A DNA stretch of 53,837 nt from Bacteroidales bacterium (GCA_017535665.1 JAFXTS010000022.1:1-53837); one strand, 5' to 3'. Shown: positions 1 to 8,914, numbered from the stretch's first letter. Notes: generated by a model not told the origin, from the letters alone. Translations and numbers: made by a program.

Positions 1-131
1 TTACCCGAAGATAATTGAGAGGATAGCAATTTGTATAAAAGTTTATTGTGAAAACGCAACAAACACAAACGCCTGCAATATTGTTGATAACTTTTTATAA
101 AAAAATTTGGTTTTAACCTATAATGCGGATA

Positions 132-167
132 GCCCGACGGCAACCGCAGGGAGCCGGGCCGCCCAAA
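132..167. repeat. REP-like intergenic palindromic repeat, copy A
   Basis: A 36-base GC-rich sequence in an otherwise AT-rich gap. It recurs in inverted orientation at 26428-26463 with a single mismatch. It begins GCCCGACGGC and ends GGGCCGCCCAAA. No gene is visible in positions 1-190 beyond this repeat. It lies downstream of the minus-strand FISUMP gene and may contribute to a 3' end structure, but no U-tract terminator is evident. Confidence 0.7.
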
Positions 168-190
168 TAAAAAACAAGAGCTAACAGTTA

Positions 191-979
191 TCAGTCTTTC
201 ACGCACCGCACCGACAGAGCGCCATATTGGTGATGGGCATCGCGGAAAGGGGTGGAATGGTCGTAGCGTAGGTTGAAGTTGCAAGCGCCATTCACAACAT
301 CGTCAGCTTTGGTAGCGCTCCAGAAGGAGGCATACACGCCGAAACTATTTTCCGTACCCGGGAAGAAACCGGCAGGAAGAGCCGAAAAACCTGTATTGTT
401 GTTGTGTGAAAGGTCGTTGCCAACTGCACACTCCGCATCGCTCGACTGCCAGCCATAGCCGGCCGCCAGGGCTTTCGCGATGGTGGCCGCCGGACCGCTA
501 CAAACATAGTCGGCCTGCGTGCTGCAAAACTCCATCAGCTGCGTCCACTCGGCATCGCTGGGCACGTGCCAGCCATCGGGACAGATACCCTGCACGCCGC
601 TTGGGTTGGCCGCAGACGAAGCCTCCCCGTGCATCACAGCATACCAGTTGTAAAGATACCCAAAATAAACATTGTCGGTTTGGGGGACGGCATAGCGGCA
701 CGGCAGCGTGTCGCTGTCGGTGCCTGACGGTATCGTATCGCCATTGGCATAGCGGGTGGTGCGCAGGTTGGCGGCCATCCAAAACTGATTGCCAATCTGC
801 ACAGCATCATAGTGGTTGCCGTCGATATCGGTCACCGCATCGTAAATCACCTCCGCCGCAGAAGGATAGGTCGGGGTATAATCGTTGTCGTCACCATTCG
901 GATCAGGCTTGGGGTCTTCTTTATCGCAAGCCGCCATCAGCAGGGCGGCGGCACACAGGAACAGGGCTATTCTTTTCAT
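191..979 (-). CDS. FISUMP-domain surface lipoprotein
   Basis: A 262-residue predicted lipoprotein. The N-terminus is a lysine/arginine start, a hydrophobic stretch and a lipobox ending at Cys18 (LLMAACDK), followed by an acidic, proline-rich linker. Residues about 45-260 form a FISUMP domain (Fibrobacter succinogenes major paralogous domain), with the typical DIDGNHYDAVQIGNQFWMA opening, GICPDGWHVPSDAEW in the middle and a C-terminal LSVRCVKD. The family is secreted or surface exposed; its molecular function is unknown. It is a close paralogue of the gene at 3541-4353, with near-identical stretches at DNA level in opposite orientation. A -7-like element (TACTTTTG, minus strand, 1027-1034) lies upstream. 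Confidence 0.85.
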   Translation of the reverse strand: MKRIALFLCAAALLMAACDKEDPKPDPNGDDNDYTPTYPSAAEVIYDAVTDIDGNHYDAVQIGNQFWMAANLRTTRYANGDTIPSGTDSDTLPCRYAVPQTDNVYFGYLYNWYAVMHGEASSAANPSGVQGICPDGWHVPSDAEWTQLMEFCSTQADYVCSGPAATIAKALAAGYGWQSSDAECAVGNDLSHNNNTGFSALPAGFFPGTENSFGVYASFWSATKADDVVNGACNFNLRYDHSTPFRDAHHQYGALSVRCVKD

Positions 980-1251
980 AATTAAGGACTTTAGAGGATA
1001 TGGTTATGAAAAAATTTATGCTTCTGCAAAAGTACAAAATATTTTGAAAATTTCTACATCATTTTTTCTTTTAAAAGTCTCTCGCAAAATACTAAGTCTC
1101 AAATAGGATGGGCCGTCCTTACTTGCGACTATACCTGATGATGTGATTTTATAAAAAATGAAACCATGAAAGTCTCATAAAACAAAAAATCATTGTAATT
1201 TTGCACTTTCAAAAGAAACTGCCCTTATTCGGCGTACCTTAATCTTATAAA

Positions 1252-2847
1252 ATGAGAAAAAAAGTAGATTTCTTAGTCATCGGCTCTGGCATTGCGGGGC
1301 TGTGTTTTGCACTGAAAGCCGCCAACTTCGGCAAGGTCTGCATGATTACCAAAGCCAAGATTGACGACACCTCCACCAAGTATGCCCAGGGCGGCATCGC
1401 GGCGGTGATGTACAGTCCCGACACGTACGAAAAGCACATCCAGGACACCATGATTGCCGGCGACGAGCTTTCCGACCGCCGCATCGTGGAGATTACCATC
1501 CGCGAATCCACCGCCCGTGTGATGGAGCTGGTGGAGTGGGGCGTGGACTTCGACAAGACCCAGAGCGGCAAGTTTGCCCTCGCCAAAGAGGGTGGCCACT
1601 CCGAGTTCCGCGTGCTGCACCACAAGGACATCACCGGCTACGAGATTGAGGAAAAGCTGATTATGGCGGCGCACAAGAATCCCAACATCGAGATTCTCGA
1701 CAACCACCTTGCGGTGGAGATCATCACGCAGCACCACCTCGGCATCGAGGTGAACCGCCACACCGACGGCATCACCTGCTACGGAGCCTACATCTATAAC
1801 CCGCAGACCAAGACCGTGGATACCGTCTTGTCGAAGGTGACCATGATGGCCACCGGCGGCATCGGCACTGTTTACGGTAACACCACCAACCCCACGGTGG
1901 CTACCGGCGACGGCATCGCCATGGTGTATCGCGCCAAGGGTGCGGTGCGCGGCATGGAGTTTGTGCAGTTTCATCCCACCTCGCTCTACAATCCCAGCGA
2001 GCGTCCCTCGTTCCTGATTACGGAGGCCATGCGCGGCGCCGGCGCGGTGCTCAAGAACAAAGACGGCGAGAGCTTCATGGCCAAGTACGACCCGCGTGGC
2101 TCGCTCGCCCCCCGCGACATTGTGGCCCGCGCCATCGATAACGAAATGAAAACCAAGGGTGTGGACCATGTCTATCTGGACACCACCCTCATCAAGAAGG
2201 AGGAGATGTTTGCCCATTTCCCCAACATCTACGCCAAATGCCTCAGCATCGGCATCGATCCCACCAAGGAGATGATTCCCGTGGTGCCCGCCGCCCACTA
2301 CTCCTGCGGTGGCATCCAGGTGGATGAGTGGGGACGTTCCACCATCCGCAATTTATATGCCTCCGGTGAGTGCGCTTCCACCGGTCTGCATGGAGCCAAC
2401 CGTCTGGCCTCCAACTCATTGCTGGAAGCATTGGTCTTTTCCGACCGTGCCTGCCGCAATGCGGTGGAGTGCATCGGCAATATCGACTTCTGCGATGCTG
2501 TTCCCGACTGGGACACCGAGGGTACCGTGCTCAACGAGGAGATGGTGCTCATCACGCAGTCGGTGAAGGAGGTACAGACCATCATGTCGAGTTATGTGGG
2601 CATTGTGCGCTCCAACCTGCGCCTGCAACGCGCCTTCGACCGTCTTGACATCCTTTACCGTGAAACCGAGGAGCTGTATAAGAAATCGGTGCTGATCCCC
2701 GAGATTTGCGAGCTACGCAACATCATCAACGTGGGGTACCTGATCATTCGCAATGCCATGGACCGCAAGGAGAGCCGCGGCCTGCACTACTCGCTCGACT
2801 ATCCCGAGCATCGCGATGTGAACCCCGTTACGGAGGACAAATTGTAA
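1252..2847 (+). CDS. nadB: L-aspartate oxidase
   Basis: A 531-residue FAD-dependent L-aspartate oxidase. It oxidises L-aspartate to iminoaspartate, the first step of de novo NAD synthesis, in the cytoplasm. The N-terminal dinucleotide-binding motif VIGSGIAGLCFALKA is at residues 9-23, followed by the STKYAQGGIAAV segment typical of NadB and of fumarate reductase flavoproteins. Downstream are EFVQFHPTSLY, LITEAMRGAGA and the APRDIVARAI active-site region, then HYSCGGIQVDEWGRS and the GLHGANRLASNSLLEALVF flavin-binding C-terminal motif. Length is normal. nadA and nadC are not in the window. A -7-like TAATTTTG sits at 1196-1203. Confidence 0.96.
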   Translation: MRKKVDFLVIGSGIAGLCFALKAANFGKVCMITKAKIDDTSTKYAQGGIAAVMYSPDTYEKHIQDTMIAGDELSDRRIVEITIRESTARVMELVEWGVDFDKTQSGKFALAKEGGHSEFRVLHHKDITGYEIEEKLIMAAHKNPNIEILDNHLAVEIITQHHLGIEVNRHTDGITCYGAYIYNPQTKTVDTVLSKVTMMATGGIGTVYGNTTNPTVATGDGIAMVYRAKGAVRGMEFVQFHPTSLYNPSERPSFLITEAMRGAGAVLKNKDGESFMAKYDPRGSLAPRDIVARAIDNEMKTKGVDHVYLDTTLIKKEEMFAHFPNIYAKCLSIGIDPTKEMIPVVPAAHYSCGGIQVDEWGRSTIRNLYASGECASTGLHGANRLASNSLLEALVFSDRACRNAVECIGNIDFCDAVPDWDTEGTVLNEEMVLITQSVKEVQTIMSSYVGIVRSNLRLQRAFDRLDILYRETEELYKKSVLIPEICELRNIINVGYLIIRNAMDRKESRGLHYSLDYPEHRDVNPVTEDKL

Positions 2848-2876
2848 TATTGATTTTCCCACCCAAAATATCGGAT

Positions 2877-3458
2877 ATGACGCAAGAGACTTTTATTCAC
2901 GAGACTGCTGTTGTTGACGAGGGTTGCCGCATTGGAGCGGGCAGCAAGGTTTGGCATTTTTCGCACCTGATGAGCGGAGCGGTGCTGGGCGAGAATTGCA
3001 ACATCGGGCAGAATGTGTTCATCGCTTCGGGCGTGGTGTTAGGCAATGGGGTGAAGGTGCAGAACAACGTCTCGATTTACGAGGGAGTGACCTGCGAGGA
3101 TGAGGTGTTTTTGGGTCCTTCGATGGTGTTCACCAATGTGGTGAATCCGCGTAGCAGTGTGTGTCGGAAGGATGCGTTTGCGCCCACCCATGTGGGACGT
3201 GGCGCCACGATAGGAGCCAATGCCACAGTGGTTTGCGGGCATAACATCGGGGCATACGCGCTGGTGGGTGCCGGCGCGGTGGTGACGAAAGACGTGCCGC
3301 CGTTTGCGTTAGTAGTGGGGAATCCTGCGCGCCAGATGGGGTGGGTGAGCCGCCGAGGCTGCACGCTGGTCTTCGACGAAGCTGGCGAGGCTATCTGTCC
3401 CGAGTCGGGCGAAAAGTACCGGCTGGAAAACGGGGAGGTTCGCTGCGAGCAGAATTGA
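2877..3458 (+). CDS. WbpD/WlbB-like hexapeptide N-acetyltransferase
   Basis: A 193-residue left-handed beta-helix acyltransferase. The start is set at ATG 2877 (MTQETFIHETAVVDEG); an upstream in-frame ATG would run into nadB. Imperfect hexapeptide repeats cover most of the chain (GSKVWHFSHLMSGAVLGENCNIGQNVFIASGVVLG), followed by FLGPSMVFTNVVNPRS and GRGATIGANATVVCGHNIG. These match the family that N-acetylates UDP-2-acetamido-3-amino-2,3-dideoxy-D-glucuronate for surface polysaccharide. The exact substrate is inferred from that family resemblance. A C-terminal tail with CTLVF...ICPESGEKY may form a small extension. It lies 29 bases after nadB on the same strand, so co-transcription is possible, but no other O-antigen genes are adjacent. 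Confidence 0.85.
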   Translation: MTQETFIHETAVVDEGCRIGAGSKVWHFSHLMSGAVLGENCNIGQNVFIASGVVLGNGVKVQNNVSIYEGVTCEDEVFLGPSMVFTNVVNPRSSVCRKDAFAPTHVGRGATIGANATVVCGHNIGAYALVGAGAVVTKDVPPFALVVGNPARQMGWVSRRGCTLVFDEAGEAICPESGEKYRLENGEVRCEQN

Positions 3459-3481
3459 GGGATTTTATTTTTTGTAAAAGG

Positions 3482-3513
3482 TTTGTATTTGTGGAAATTA
3501 TGTTTTATTTTTG
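3482..3513 (+). promoter_or_regulatory. Bacteroidetes-type promoter for FISUMP gene
   Basis: TTTG at 3482-3485, a 20-base spacer, then TATTTTTG at 3506-3513. This matches the Bacteroidetes sigma-A consensus (TTTG, 19-21 bases, TAnnTTTG). The start codon used by the downstream gene is at 3541, giving a short 5' leader. This also argues against the upstream in-frame ATG at 3511, which would overlap the -7 box. Confidence 0.75.
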
Positions 3514-3540
3514 CAGCATAATTTTATAAACGCCTTAATC

Positions 3541-4353
3541 ATGAAAAAATTAGCCCTATTTTTATGCATGTCTGTCGTGTTGATGATGGCGTGCCAAAAA
3601 GAAGAACCCACTCCTAACGAGGTGGATGAAACCCATGCTGCTCCTGCGCAGAATTATCCCTCCACGGCGGAGGTGATTTACGATGCGGTGACCGACATCG
3701 ACGGCAACCATTACGATGCGGTAAAGATCGGCAATCAGATTTGGATGGCCTCCAATTTGCGCACTACCCGTTATGCTGATGGTGAGGCCATTCCCGACAT
3801 CAATGAGAGCCACGACACGGATAAGCCGTATCGCGACGTTATCAATACCAACATAAAGACCTATGGTTACCTGTACAATTGGCCGGCAGTGATGCATAAG
3901 GCCTCCTCCTCCAACGCCAACCCTTCAGGTGTGCAGGGCATCTGCCCCAATGGATGGCATGTGCCGAGCCAAGCTGAATGGGTTGAACTGATACTTTATT
4001 GCAGCGACCAGAGCGAATATGTATGCAACATTCACAATGGCAGTGCCAGCGGTATCGGGGAGAACATCGCGAAAGTGCTGGCTGACGACAATGGCTGGGA
4101 ATGGATCTCTGGAGAATGCGTGGTGGGCAACAACTTCGAAGCCAATAACGTCACCGGATTTTCCGCTCTTCCCGCAGGAAATAAATATCTCGATTCATAC
4201 ATCGGAGAAGATCGTATTGCATACTTTTGGAGTGCCACCGTGGATTGTCCAAAACAATCGGTATGCTTTGAAATCTGGAACAGCTTTCCCAAGGTGGCAG
4301 ATGCCTGCATAGACAAAGTAACTGCATCCTCGATTCGCTGCGTAAAGAACTGA
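3541..4353 (+). CDS. FISUMP-domain surface lipoprotein
   Basis: A 270-residue lipoprotein beginning MKKLALFLCMSVVLMMACQK with the lipobox Cys at residue 18. After a short acidic linker, the FISUMP domain opens with TDIDGNHYDAVKIGNQIWMA and contains GICPNGWHVPSQAEW and NNVTGFSALPAG, ending SSIRCVKN. The ATG at 3541 is preferred because it starts the signal peptide and follows a consensus promoter. It is closely similar to the protein encoded at 191-979, and more distantly to the next gene, so local duplication is likely. Function beyond surface localisation is unknown. Confidence 0.85.
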   Translation: MKKLALFLCMSVVLMMACQKEEPTPNEVDETHAAPAQNYPSTAEVIYDAVTDIDGNHYDAVKIGNQIWMASNLRTTRYADGEAIPDINESHDTDKPYRDVINTNIKTYGYLYNWPAVMHKASSSNANPSGVQGICPNGWHVPSQAEWVELILYCSDQSEYVCNIHNGSASGIGENIAKVLADDNGWEWISGECVVGNNFEANNVTGFSALPAGNKYLDSYIGEDRIAYFWSATVDCPKQSVCFEIWNSFPKVADACIDKVTASSIRCVKN

Positions 4354-4372
4354 TTTTATCCGTTTCACCCGT

Positions 4373-5029
4373 ATGAAAAATTCCACTCTTCTGCTCTGTA
4401 CTGTCGCCCTGCTGGTTTGCGGAGGAAGGGCTTTTGCGCAAATTGCGCTGATTCCTCATGCCGTGACCGACATTGATGGGAACACTTATAACGCCGTGCA
4501 GATTGGCACACAAGTTTGGACGGCGGAGAATATGCGGGCCAAACGTGATTGTGAGGGAAATGAGTTATACACCTACTGTCCTGATAATAACCCCAAAAAT
4601 GTTGCCAAGTATGGCTATCTGTACACGTGGCCTGAAGCCAAGAAGGTTTGTCCTGCAGGATGGCATCTGCCCACCAATGAGGAGTGGAAACAGCTTAAAA
4701 AGTACGTTATGAGTCAAAAACAGTATGTTTGTGGGGATGACAGTACGAATATTGCAAAGGCTTTGGCATCCCAATCCGGGTGGAAAAGTTGCGAGAGTTC
4801 TTACGAATGGGATATCTGCAACAAGCCAGGCAGCAATAATGCCACGGGGTTTAATGCTCTTCCTGCCGGAGACATAGAGGGCCATTTTGGCATCTATGCC
4901 CGCTTTTGGACTGCTGGCGATAGCTATGGTACGGTAATCTACCGTTCATTGTATTACGGTGCCGGCGAAGAGTACGGATACTATTATGTTAGCTACAATG
5001 CTTTCTCGGTACGGTGTGTGAAAGATTGA
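4373..5029 (+). CDS. FISUMP-domain secreted protein
   Basis: A 218-residue secreted protein. A signal peptide is visible (MKNSTLLLCTVALLVCGGRAFAQ), probably cut after AFA, with no lipobox Cys in the usual position. The rest is a compact FISUMP domain: VTDIDGNTYNAVQIGTQVWTAENM, then VCPAGWHLPTNEEWKQL, NNATGFNALPAGD and the terminal FSVRCVKD. It starts 19 bases after the preceding FISUMP gene on the same strand, so the two are probably one transcript. It is more divergent than the other two paralogues here and lacks their proline/acidic linker. Confidence 0.82.
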   Translation: MKNSTLLLCTVALLVCGGRAFAQIALIPHAVTDIDGNTYNAVQIGTQVWTAENMRAKRDCEGNELYTYCPDNNPKNVAKYGYLYTWPEAKKVCPAGWHLPTNEEWKQLKKYVMSQKQYVCGDDSTNIAKALASQSGWKSCESSYEWDICNKPGSNNATGFNALPAGDIEGHFGIYARFWTAGDSYGTVIYRSLYYGAGEEYGYYYVSYNAFSVRCVKD

Positions 5030-5096
5030 TTAAAAATTAATAGGTTAGAAGGGAAGATTACTGCATACGCGTAGGAAGAGCCGACAAAATCAGTTA

Positions 5097-5128
5097 GTTG
5101 TATTTGTGAGAATTATGTTGTAATTTTG
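5097..5128 (+). promoter_or_regulatory. Promoter of nucleotidyltransferase gene
   Basis: GTTG at 5097-5100, a 20-base spacer, then TAATTTTG at 5121-5128, close to the Bacteroidetes consensus. The gene start at 5153 lies 25 bases downstream. The upstream ATG at 5126 would lie inside the -7 element, which supports the downstream start. Confidence 0.6.
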
Positions 5129-5152
5129 CCGCCTCATCATCCCTACCTTCTT

Positions 5153-5875
5153 ATGAAAACTTCCGCAATGATTTTCGCCGCCGGCCTCGGCACCCGCCTC
5201 TATCCGCTCACCAAAGACCGCCCCAAGGCCCTCGTGGAGCTGAACGGGGTGACGCTGCTCGAAACCGTCATCCGCCGCATTACCGATGCGGGTATCCACC
5301 ATATCGTGGTCAACATCCACCATTTCAGCGACTTGATGAAACAGTTCATTGCCACCCACCCGTTTGATGCGGAGGTGCTGATTTCCGACGAGACCGACCT
5401 GCTGCTCGACACCGCCGGTGGACTGAAATTCGCTGAGCCGTTTTTCCAAGACAGTGACCATATTCTGCTCCATAATGTGGATATTCTTTCCAATATTGAT
5501 TTGAAAAAACTGATTGACAGTCATTTGCAGAGCGACGCGTTGGCTACTTTGGCAGTGCGAGAGCGTACCACCTCGCGCTACCTGCTGTTCGAGCGCGACA
5601 CGATGCGGCTGTGCGGGTGGGAGAACGTAAAGAGCGGCGAGAAACGCGTGGGAATCCCCATGCGGAATGAATATCCATTAGGTTTCAGCGGCATCCACGT
5701 GGTGCGCCGCGACATCCTCGACCACATCCCTGCCGGACAAAAACTCTCGATGACCCCGCTCTATGTCGATCTAGCCGCCCAGTATCTGATACAGGGCTAC
5801 CTGCACCAGCACGACAACTGGATGGACGTCGGAAAGTACGAGGATGTGGTGAAACTGATGAAGATGGAGTTTTGA
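5153..5875 (+). CDS. Sugar-1-phosphate nucleotidyltransferase
   Basis: A 240-residue nucleotidyltransferase of the NTP_transferase fold. The signature GLGTRLYPLTKDRPKALVEL near residues 10-30 binds nucleotide triphosphate; LHNVDILSNIDL supplies the metal-binding Asp. The length and the absence of a C-terminal beta-helix resemble MurU-type (N-acetylmuramate-1-phosphate uridylyltransferase) and related short enzymes. It would produce an activated sugar nucleotide in the cytoplasm. Sugar specificity cannot be read from sequence. It is monocistronic by position, with its own promoter. Confidence 0.85.
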   Translation: MKTSAMIFAAGLGTRLYPLTKDRPKALVELNGVTLLETVIRRITDAGIHHIVVNIHHFSDLMKQFIATHPFDAEVLISDETDLLLDTAGGLKFAEPFFQDSDHILLHNVDILSNIDLKKLIDSHLQSDALATLAVRERTTSRYLLFERDTMRLCGWENVKSGEKRVGIPMRNEYPLGFSGIHVVRRDILDHIPAGQKLSMTPLYVDLAAQYLIQGYLHQHDNWMDVGKYEDVVKLMKMEF

Positions 5876-5930
5876 TAATCTTTATCTGTGATTTCAATGT
5901 AAGTGTTTTTACTCAACCTATTTAATAAAA

Positions 5931-7364
5931 ATGAAGATCATTTCACTGGTTATGATGTTATGTATTGGAATTGTTTATCCCATGAATATATTTTGTCAAC
6001 AGACACCGACATGTGGAGATTGGGAACTTATATCTTGGTCACAGATTTCACCCTGCGATCATTTTGAGCACGGAGGTTGGCAGTTGATATATGAGAATGA
6101 CTTTGAGAATGGCTCTTTAGATACAACTTTTTGGTATACATGTAATGATGGTTGGAATCACACTCACGGAAATGAACCACAATACTATTTGAATGAAAAT
6201 ATTGTGATAGAGAATGGACTATTATATCTGACTGTCAAAAGAGAACCTGGCTATTATTACAACAATGCAACTGGAAGCTACTCATATTTTGAATATACAT
6301 CTGGGTGGATTCAATCTAAGGCAGAATTTCAATATGGAAAATACGAAATTCGATGTAAGATACCAGCAGGTCAGGGGCTTTGGCCTGCATTTTGGTTTTA
6401 TGGTAGTGAAGGGGAAATTGACGTTTATGAATTTAATTGTCAAAATACACATAAACACCATATGACTATACACAATTGGCCACATAATGCTTCACATGAA
6501 CAATGTCATACTACTTGGATTTCTTCCTGCGGTTTTGATGATGAATTCCATACCTTCTCTTTGGAATGGGATGACTTTAAGTTAATTTATCGAGTGGATG
6601 GTATCGTGAAACGAGTTGATTATAAGTTTTTGATACCCAATGGTCAAGCTGGTCTTGTTGATTGTGAACACTTTTCGTCGGGTTTATATTTACGAAATCC
6701 ATTTTTTCCAAAAGGGCCTCAGTCAATCAGAATTAATGTAGCTATATCAAGTGGAGGGTTCGGCCCGGCACCAAATTCACAAACAATTTTCCCCGCATCT
6801 TTAGAGATTGATTATATAAAAATTTTCAAGAAAAATAATGTTGGAAAATCAATAAGCATAAGTGATTTTGACAATACAAATCATTCAGACATATATACTG
6901 CTGATACAATTATCATTGCAAATTCAAATAACCCTATCATAATTGATGCCGATCAGTATGTTGTTGTTGCGGCCAACAAAGAAATTGTTATTAATCATGA
7001 TTTTGTAGTAGCTAATGGTGGTGCTTTTAGAGCCTGTATCTTTAATAGCAGAGAAGATGATTCCCCAAATCCCATAGTGATTGACAATAATAGTAAACAA
7101 TTATTCAAATTGACAGATAACCATTCCTTCTTTAATGTATTCCCTAACCCTTGTTCAAATAGGTTATTTATATCTACAGATAAGGATGTTGACTATGCGG
7201 TAGATGTATATGATTCTACTGGAGAGAAAACGTTTTCTACTGCCAGCTCTCCACAAAATATTAAAAGCATCGATGTTAGTAAACTTTCAAACGGCTGTTA
7301 TTTTGTTGTTATACATAACAATAATGACTTAAATGAAACATATAAAGTGATTGTTTCTCACTAA
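5931..7364 (+). CDS. T9SS-exported GH16 family glycanase
   Basis: A 477-residue secreted glycoside hydrolase of family GH16 (laminarinase/lichenase type). A signal peptide ends near residue 22. The catalytic ExDxxE motif is E162-I-D164-V-Y-E167 (GEIDVYEF); E162 is the expected nucleophile and E167 the acid/base. Further family landmarks are the WPAFWF strand just before it and FHTFSLEWDD after it. A linker region follows, and the C-terminus has a T9SS type A sorting domain (FNVFPNPCSNRLFIS ... VSKLSNGCYFVVI). It should cleave beta-1,3/1,4-glucans outside the cell. Base composition is much more AT-rich than its flanks (for example 15 of 60 G+C at 6181-6240), suggesting acquisition. Confidence 0.88.
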   Translation: MKIISLVMMLCIGIVYPMNIFCQQTPTCGDWELISWSQISPCDHFEHGGWQLIYENDFENGSLDTTFWYTCNDGWNHTHGNEPQYYLNENIVIENGLLYLTVKREPGYYYNNATGSYSYFEYTSGWIQSKAEFQYGKYEIRCKIPAGQGLWPAFWFYGSEGEIDVYEFNCQNTHKHHMTIHNWPHNASHEQCHTTWISSCGFDDEFHTFSLEWDDFKLIYRVDGIVKRVDYKFLIPNGQAGLVDCEHFSSGLYLRNPFFPKGPQSIRINVAISSGGFGPAPNSQTIFPASLEIDYIKIFKKNNVGKSISISDFDNTNHSDIYTADTIIIANSNNPIIIDADQYVVVAANKEIVINHDFVVANGGAFRACIFNSREDDSPNPIVIDNNSKQLFKLTDNHSFFNVFPNPCSNRLFISTDKDVDYAVDVYDSTGEKTFSTASSPQNIKSIDVSKLSNGCYFVVIHNNNDLNETYKVIVSH

Positions 7365-7381
7365 ATAATCTTTTCAATCCC

Positions 7382-8035
7382 ATGAAAAAGTTTTGCCTCC
7401 TTTGGTTCCTTCTCATCACATTTTTTGTTGCACAAGCACAAGAAAAAGATTCTTCTTATACCTCTAAAATCAGTCCGACTATTGAACTTCAAGGGGGAAC
7501 ACACCTTGCATTAGCTTATCCTGAACATGGTGTACATCGGTACTTTATGGGAAATGGTGCTCTTTCGGTGGGATGCGACATATCTCTTCCTCAAGGTTTG
7601 CTTGTTTTTGGAATCGGCTTTAAAGTATGGCATCATCACTATTCCACAGAGGCCTATCAAATGAACGCCTTATTTTATGGCTCTCCTATTTTTGTGGGGT
7701 ACCAATATGTTTTTCCTTCACAAATTTTGATTTTTTGCAAATCCGGCATATCATTTTATAAATTAGGGAAATACAAGATGAAAGTGCTGGAAAAAACAAG
7801 TGGGCTCCCTTATCAGCAGCAGGTGGAAGAGTGCCTAAAAGACCAAGGATGGATAGGTGCTGATATTGAAATAGGGGTGGGTTACCAATTTCATAAGAAT
7901 TTTTCTTTGAATGGGTCACTTTATACGCTATTCCCATTTTCTTCCATTGATGATCGTTATGTCATTGTTGCTAATACTATTCGACCAATGATGGGACTAA
8001 AAGTGGGTTTGAAGTGGAATATTCTATCACGTTAA
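7382..8035 (+). CDS. Predicted outer-membrane beta-barrel-like protein
   Basis: A 217-residue protein with a clear signal peptide (MKKFCLLWFLLITFFVAQAQ). The remainder shows alternating polar/hydrophobic strands and glycines (PTIELQGGTHLALAYP, GALSVGCDISLPQGLLVFGIGFKVW, IGVGYQFHKNFSLNGSLYTLFPF) and ends with an amphipathic strand (MMGLKVGLKWNILSR), as in small outer-membrane barrels. No specific family was recognised. It follows the GH16 gene by 17 bases and shares its AT-rich composition, so the two are probably one transferred operon. Confidence 0.65.
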   Translation: MKKFCLLWFLLITFFVAQAQEKDSSYTSKISPTIELQGGTHLALAYPEHGVHRYFMGNGALSVGCDISLPQGLLVFGIGFKVWHHHYSTEAYQMNALFYGSPIFVGYQYVFPSQILIFCKSGISFYKLGKYKMKVLEKTSGLPYQQQVEECLKDQGWIGADIEIGVGYQFHKNFSLNGSLYTLFPFSSIDDRYVIVANTIRPMMGLKVGLKWNILSR

Positions 8036-8081
8036 GTTAAAATCTTGTATTTTTGTATCCTAATCTTCCCTTTATAGTTTA

Positions 8082-8831
8082 ATGATTAGCAAGAATAAAA
8101 TATCAGAACTGAAGAAGCTGTCGCAGAAGAAATTTCGCGAGGAGCGTGGCCTTTTTGTGGTGGAGGGCACCAAGTCGGTGTGCGACCTCCTGGCTTCGTC
8201 GCTGCCCGTAGAGGAACTTTTCGCCACCGAGGCGTGGACGGAAGCCCACCGGGCTGAACTGTCGCACGTGCCTTTCACGGTGGTAACGCCCGCCGAGCTG
8301 GAGCGCATCACCGTCCTTTCCACCCCGCAGTCTGTGCTGGCGGTGGTGCGCACCCCGCACTTCACAACCGCCGACCTCGACTTCGGAGACGCCCTGCTCG
8401 TGCTGGACGGCATCCGCGACCCGGGCAACCTCGGCACCATCCTGCGCACGGCCGACTGGTTCGGCTTCCGGCAGGTGCTGTGCTCCGAGGACTGCGTGGA
8501 GTGGACCAACCCGAAGACCGTGCAGGCCACCATGGGGTCGTTCACGCGGGTGAAGGTGGTGTATGCCCACCTGCCCGAGTGCCTGTCGCAGCCGCAGGTG
8601 CAAGGCCGCATTTTTGGTACGTTTATGCAAGGTGATGCGATTCAAAATATTGATTTCCAGAAAAATGACATTCTGGTAATTGGCAACGAAGGAAAAGGCA
8701 TCTCGCCGGAGGTGGAGCAATGCGTGCAGCATCGTATCAGCGTGCCGTTGGTGGAGCGCGGTACCGCCCACGCCGAATCGCTCAATGCCTCCATCGCCGC
8801 CGCCATCGTGATGTACGAGTTCAGAAGATAG
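8082..8831 (+). CDS. SpoU/TrmH-family RNA 2'-O-methyltransferase
   Basis: A 249-residue SPOUT methyltransferase that would 2'-O-methylate rRNA or tRNA ribose using S-adenosylmethionine. The N-terminal substrate-binding domain starts KISELKKLSQKKFREERGLFVVEG. The C-terminal knot contains RDPGNLGTILRTADWFG (motif 1), ILVIGNEGKGIS (motif 2) and ISVPL...AESLNASIAAAIVMYEF (motif 3). Whether the target is 23S rRNA or tRNA cannot be decided. A TATTTTTG box at 8048-8055 may drive it. The GC-rich composition returns here after the AT-rich GH16 pair. Confidence 0.92.
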   Translation: MISKNKISELKKLSQKKFREERGLFVVEGTKSVCDLLASSLPVEELFATEAWTEAHRAELSHVPFTVVTPAELERITVLSTPQSVLAVVRTPHFTTADLDFGDALLVLDGIRDPGNLGTILRTADWFGFRQVLCSEDCVEWTNPKTVQATMGSFTRVKVVYAHLPECLSQPQVQGRIFGTFMQGDAIQNIDFQKNDILVIGNEGKGISPEVEQCVQHRISVPLVERGTAHAESLNASIAAAIVMYEFRR

Positions 8832-8894
8832 GGGTAGGGTGGCTTACTAGTGAGAAATGCTGGAGCCAACCTTTGTCAAAAAATCTTTAAAATA

Positions 8895-8914
8895 ATTTCG
8901 CATATATGCGAAAT
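8895..8914. promoter_or_regulatory. 20-bp perfect palindrome, probable operator
   Basis: ATTTCGCATATATGCGAAAT is a perfect 20-bp palindrome. The -7 element of the next gene (TATTTTTG, 8930-8937) lies such that the -33 position falls at about 8906-8909, inside the palindrome. A repressor bound here would block the promoter. The adjacent gene encodes a small HTH protein, so autoregulation is the simple reading. Confidence 0.7.

Noticed and set aside
1273..2298. 341-codon minus-strand open frame opposite nadB
   Set aside because: His/Gly/Val-rich shadow of a GC-rich conserved gene.
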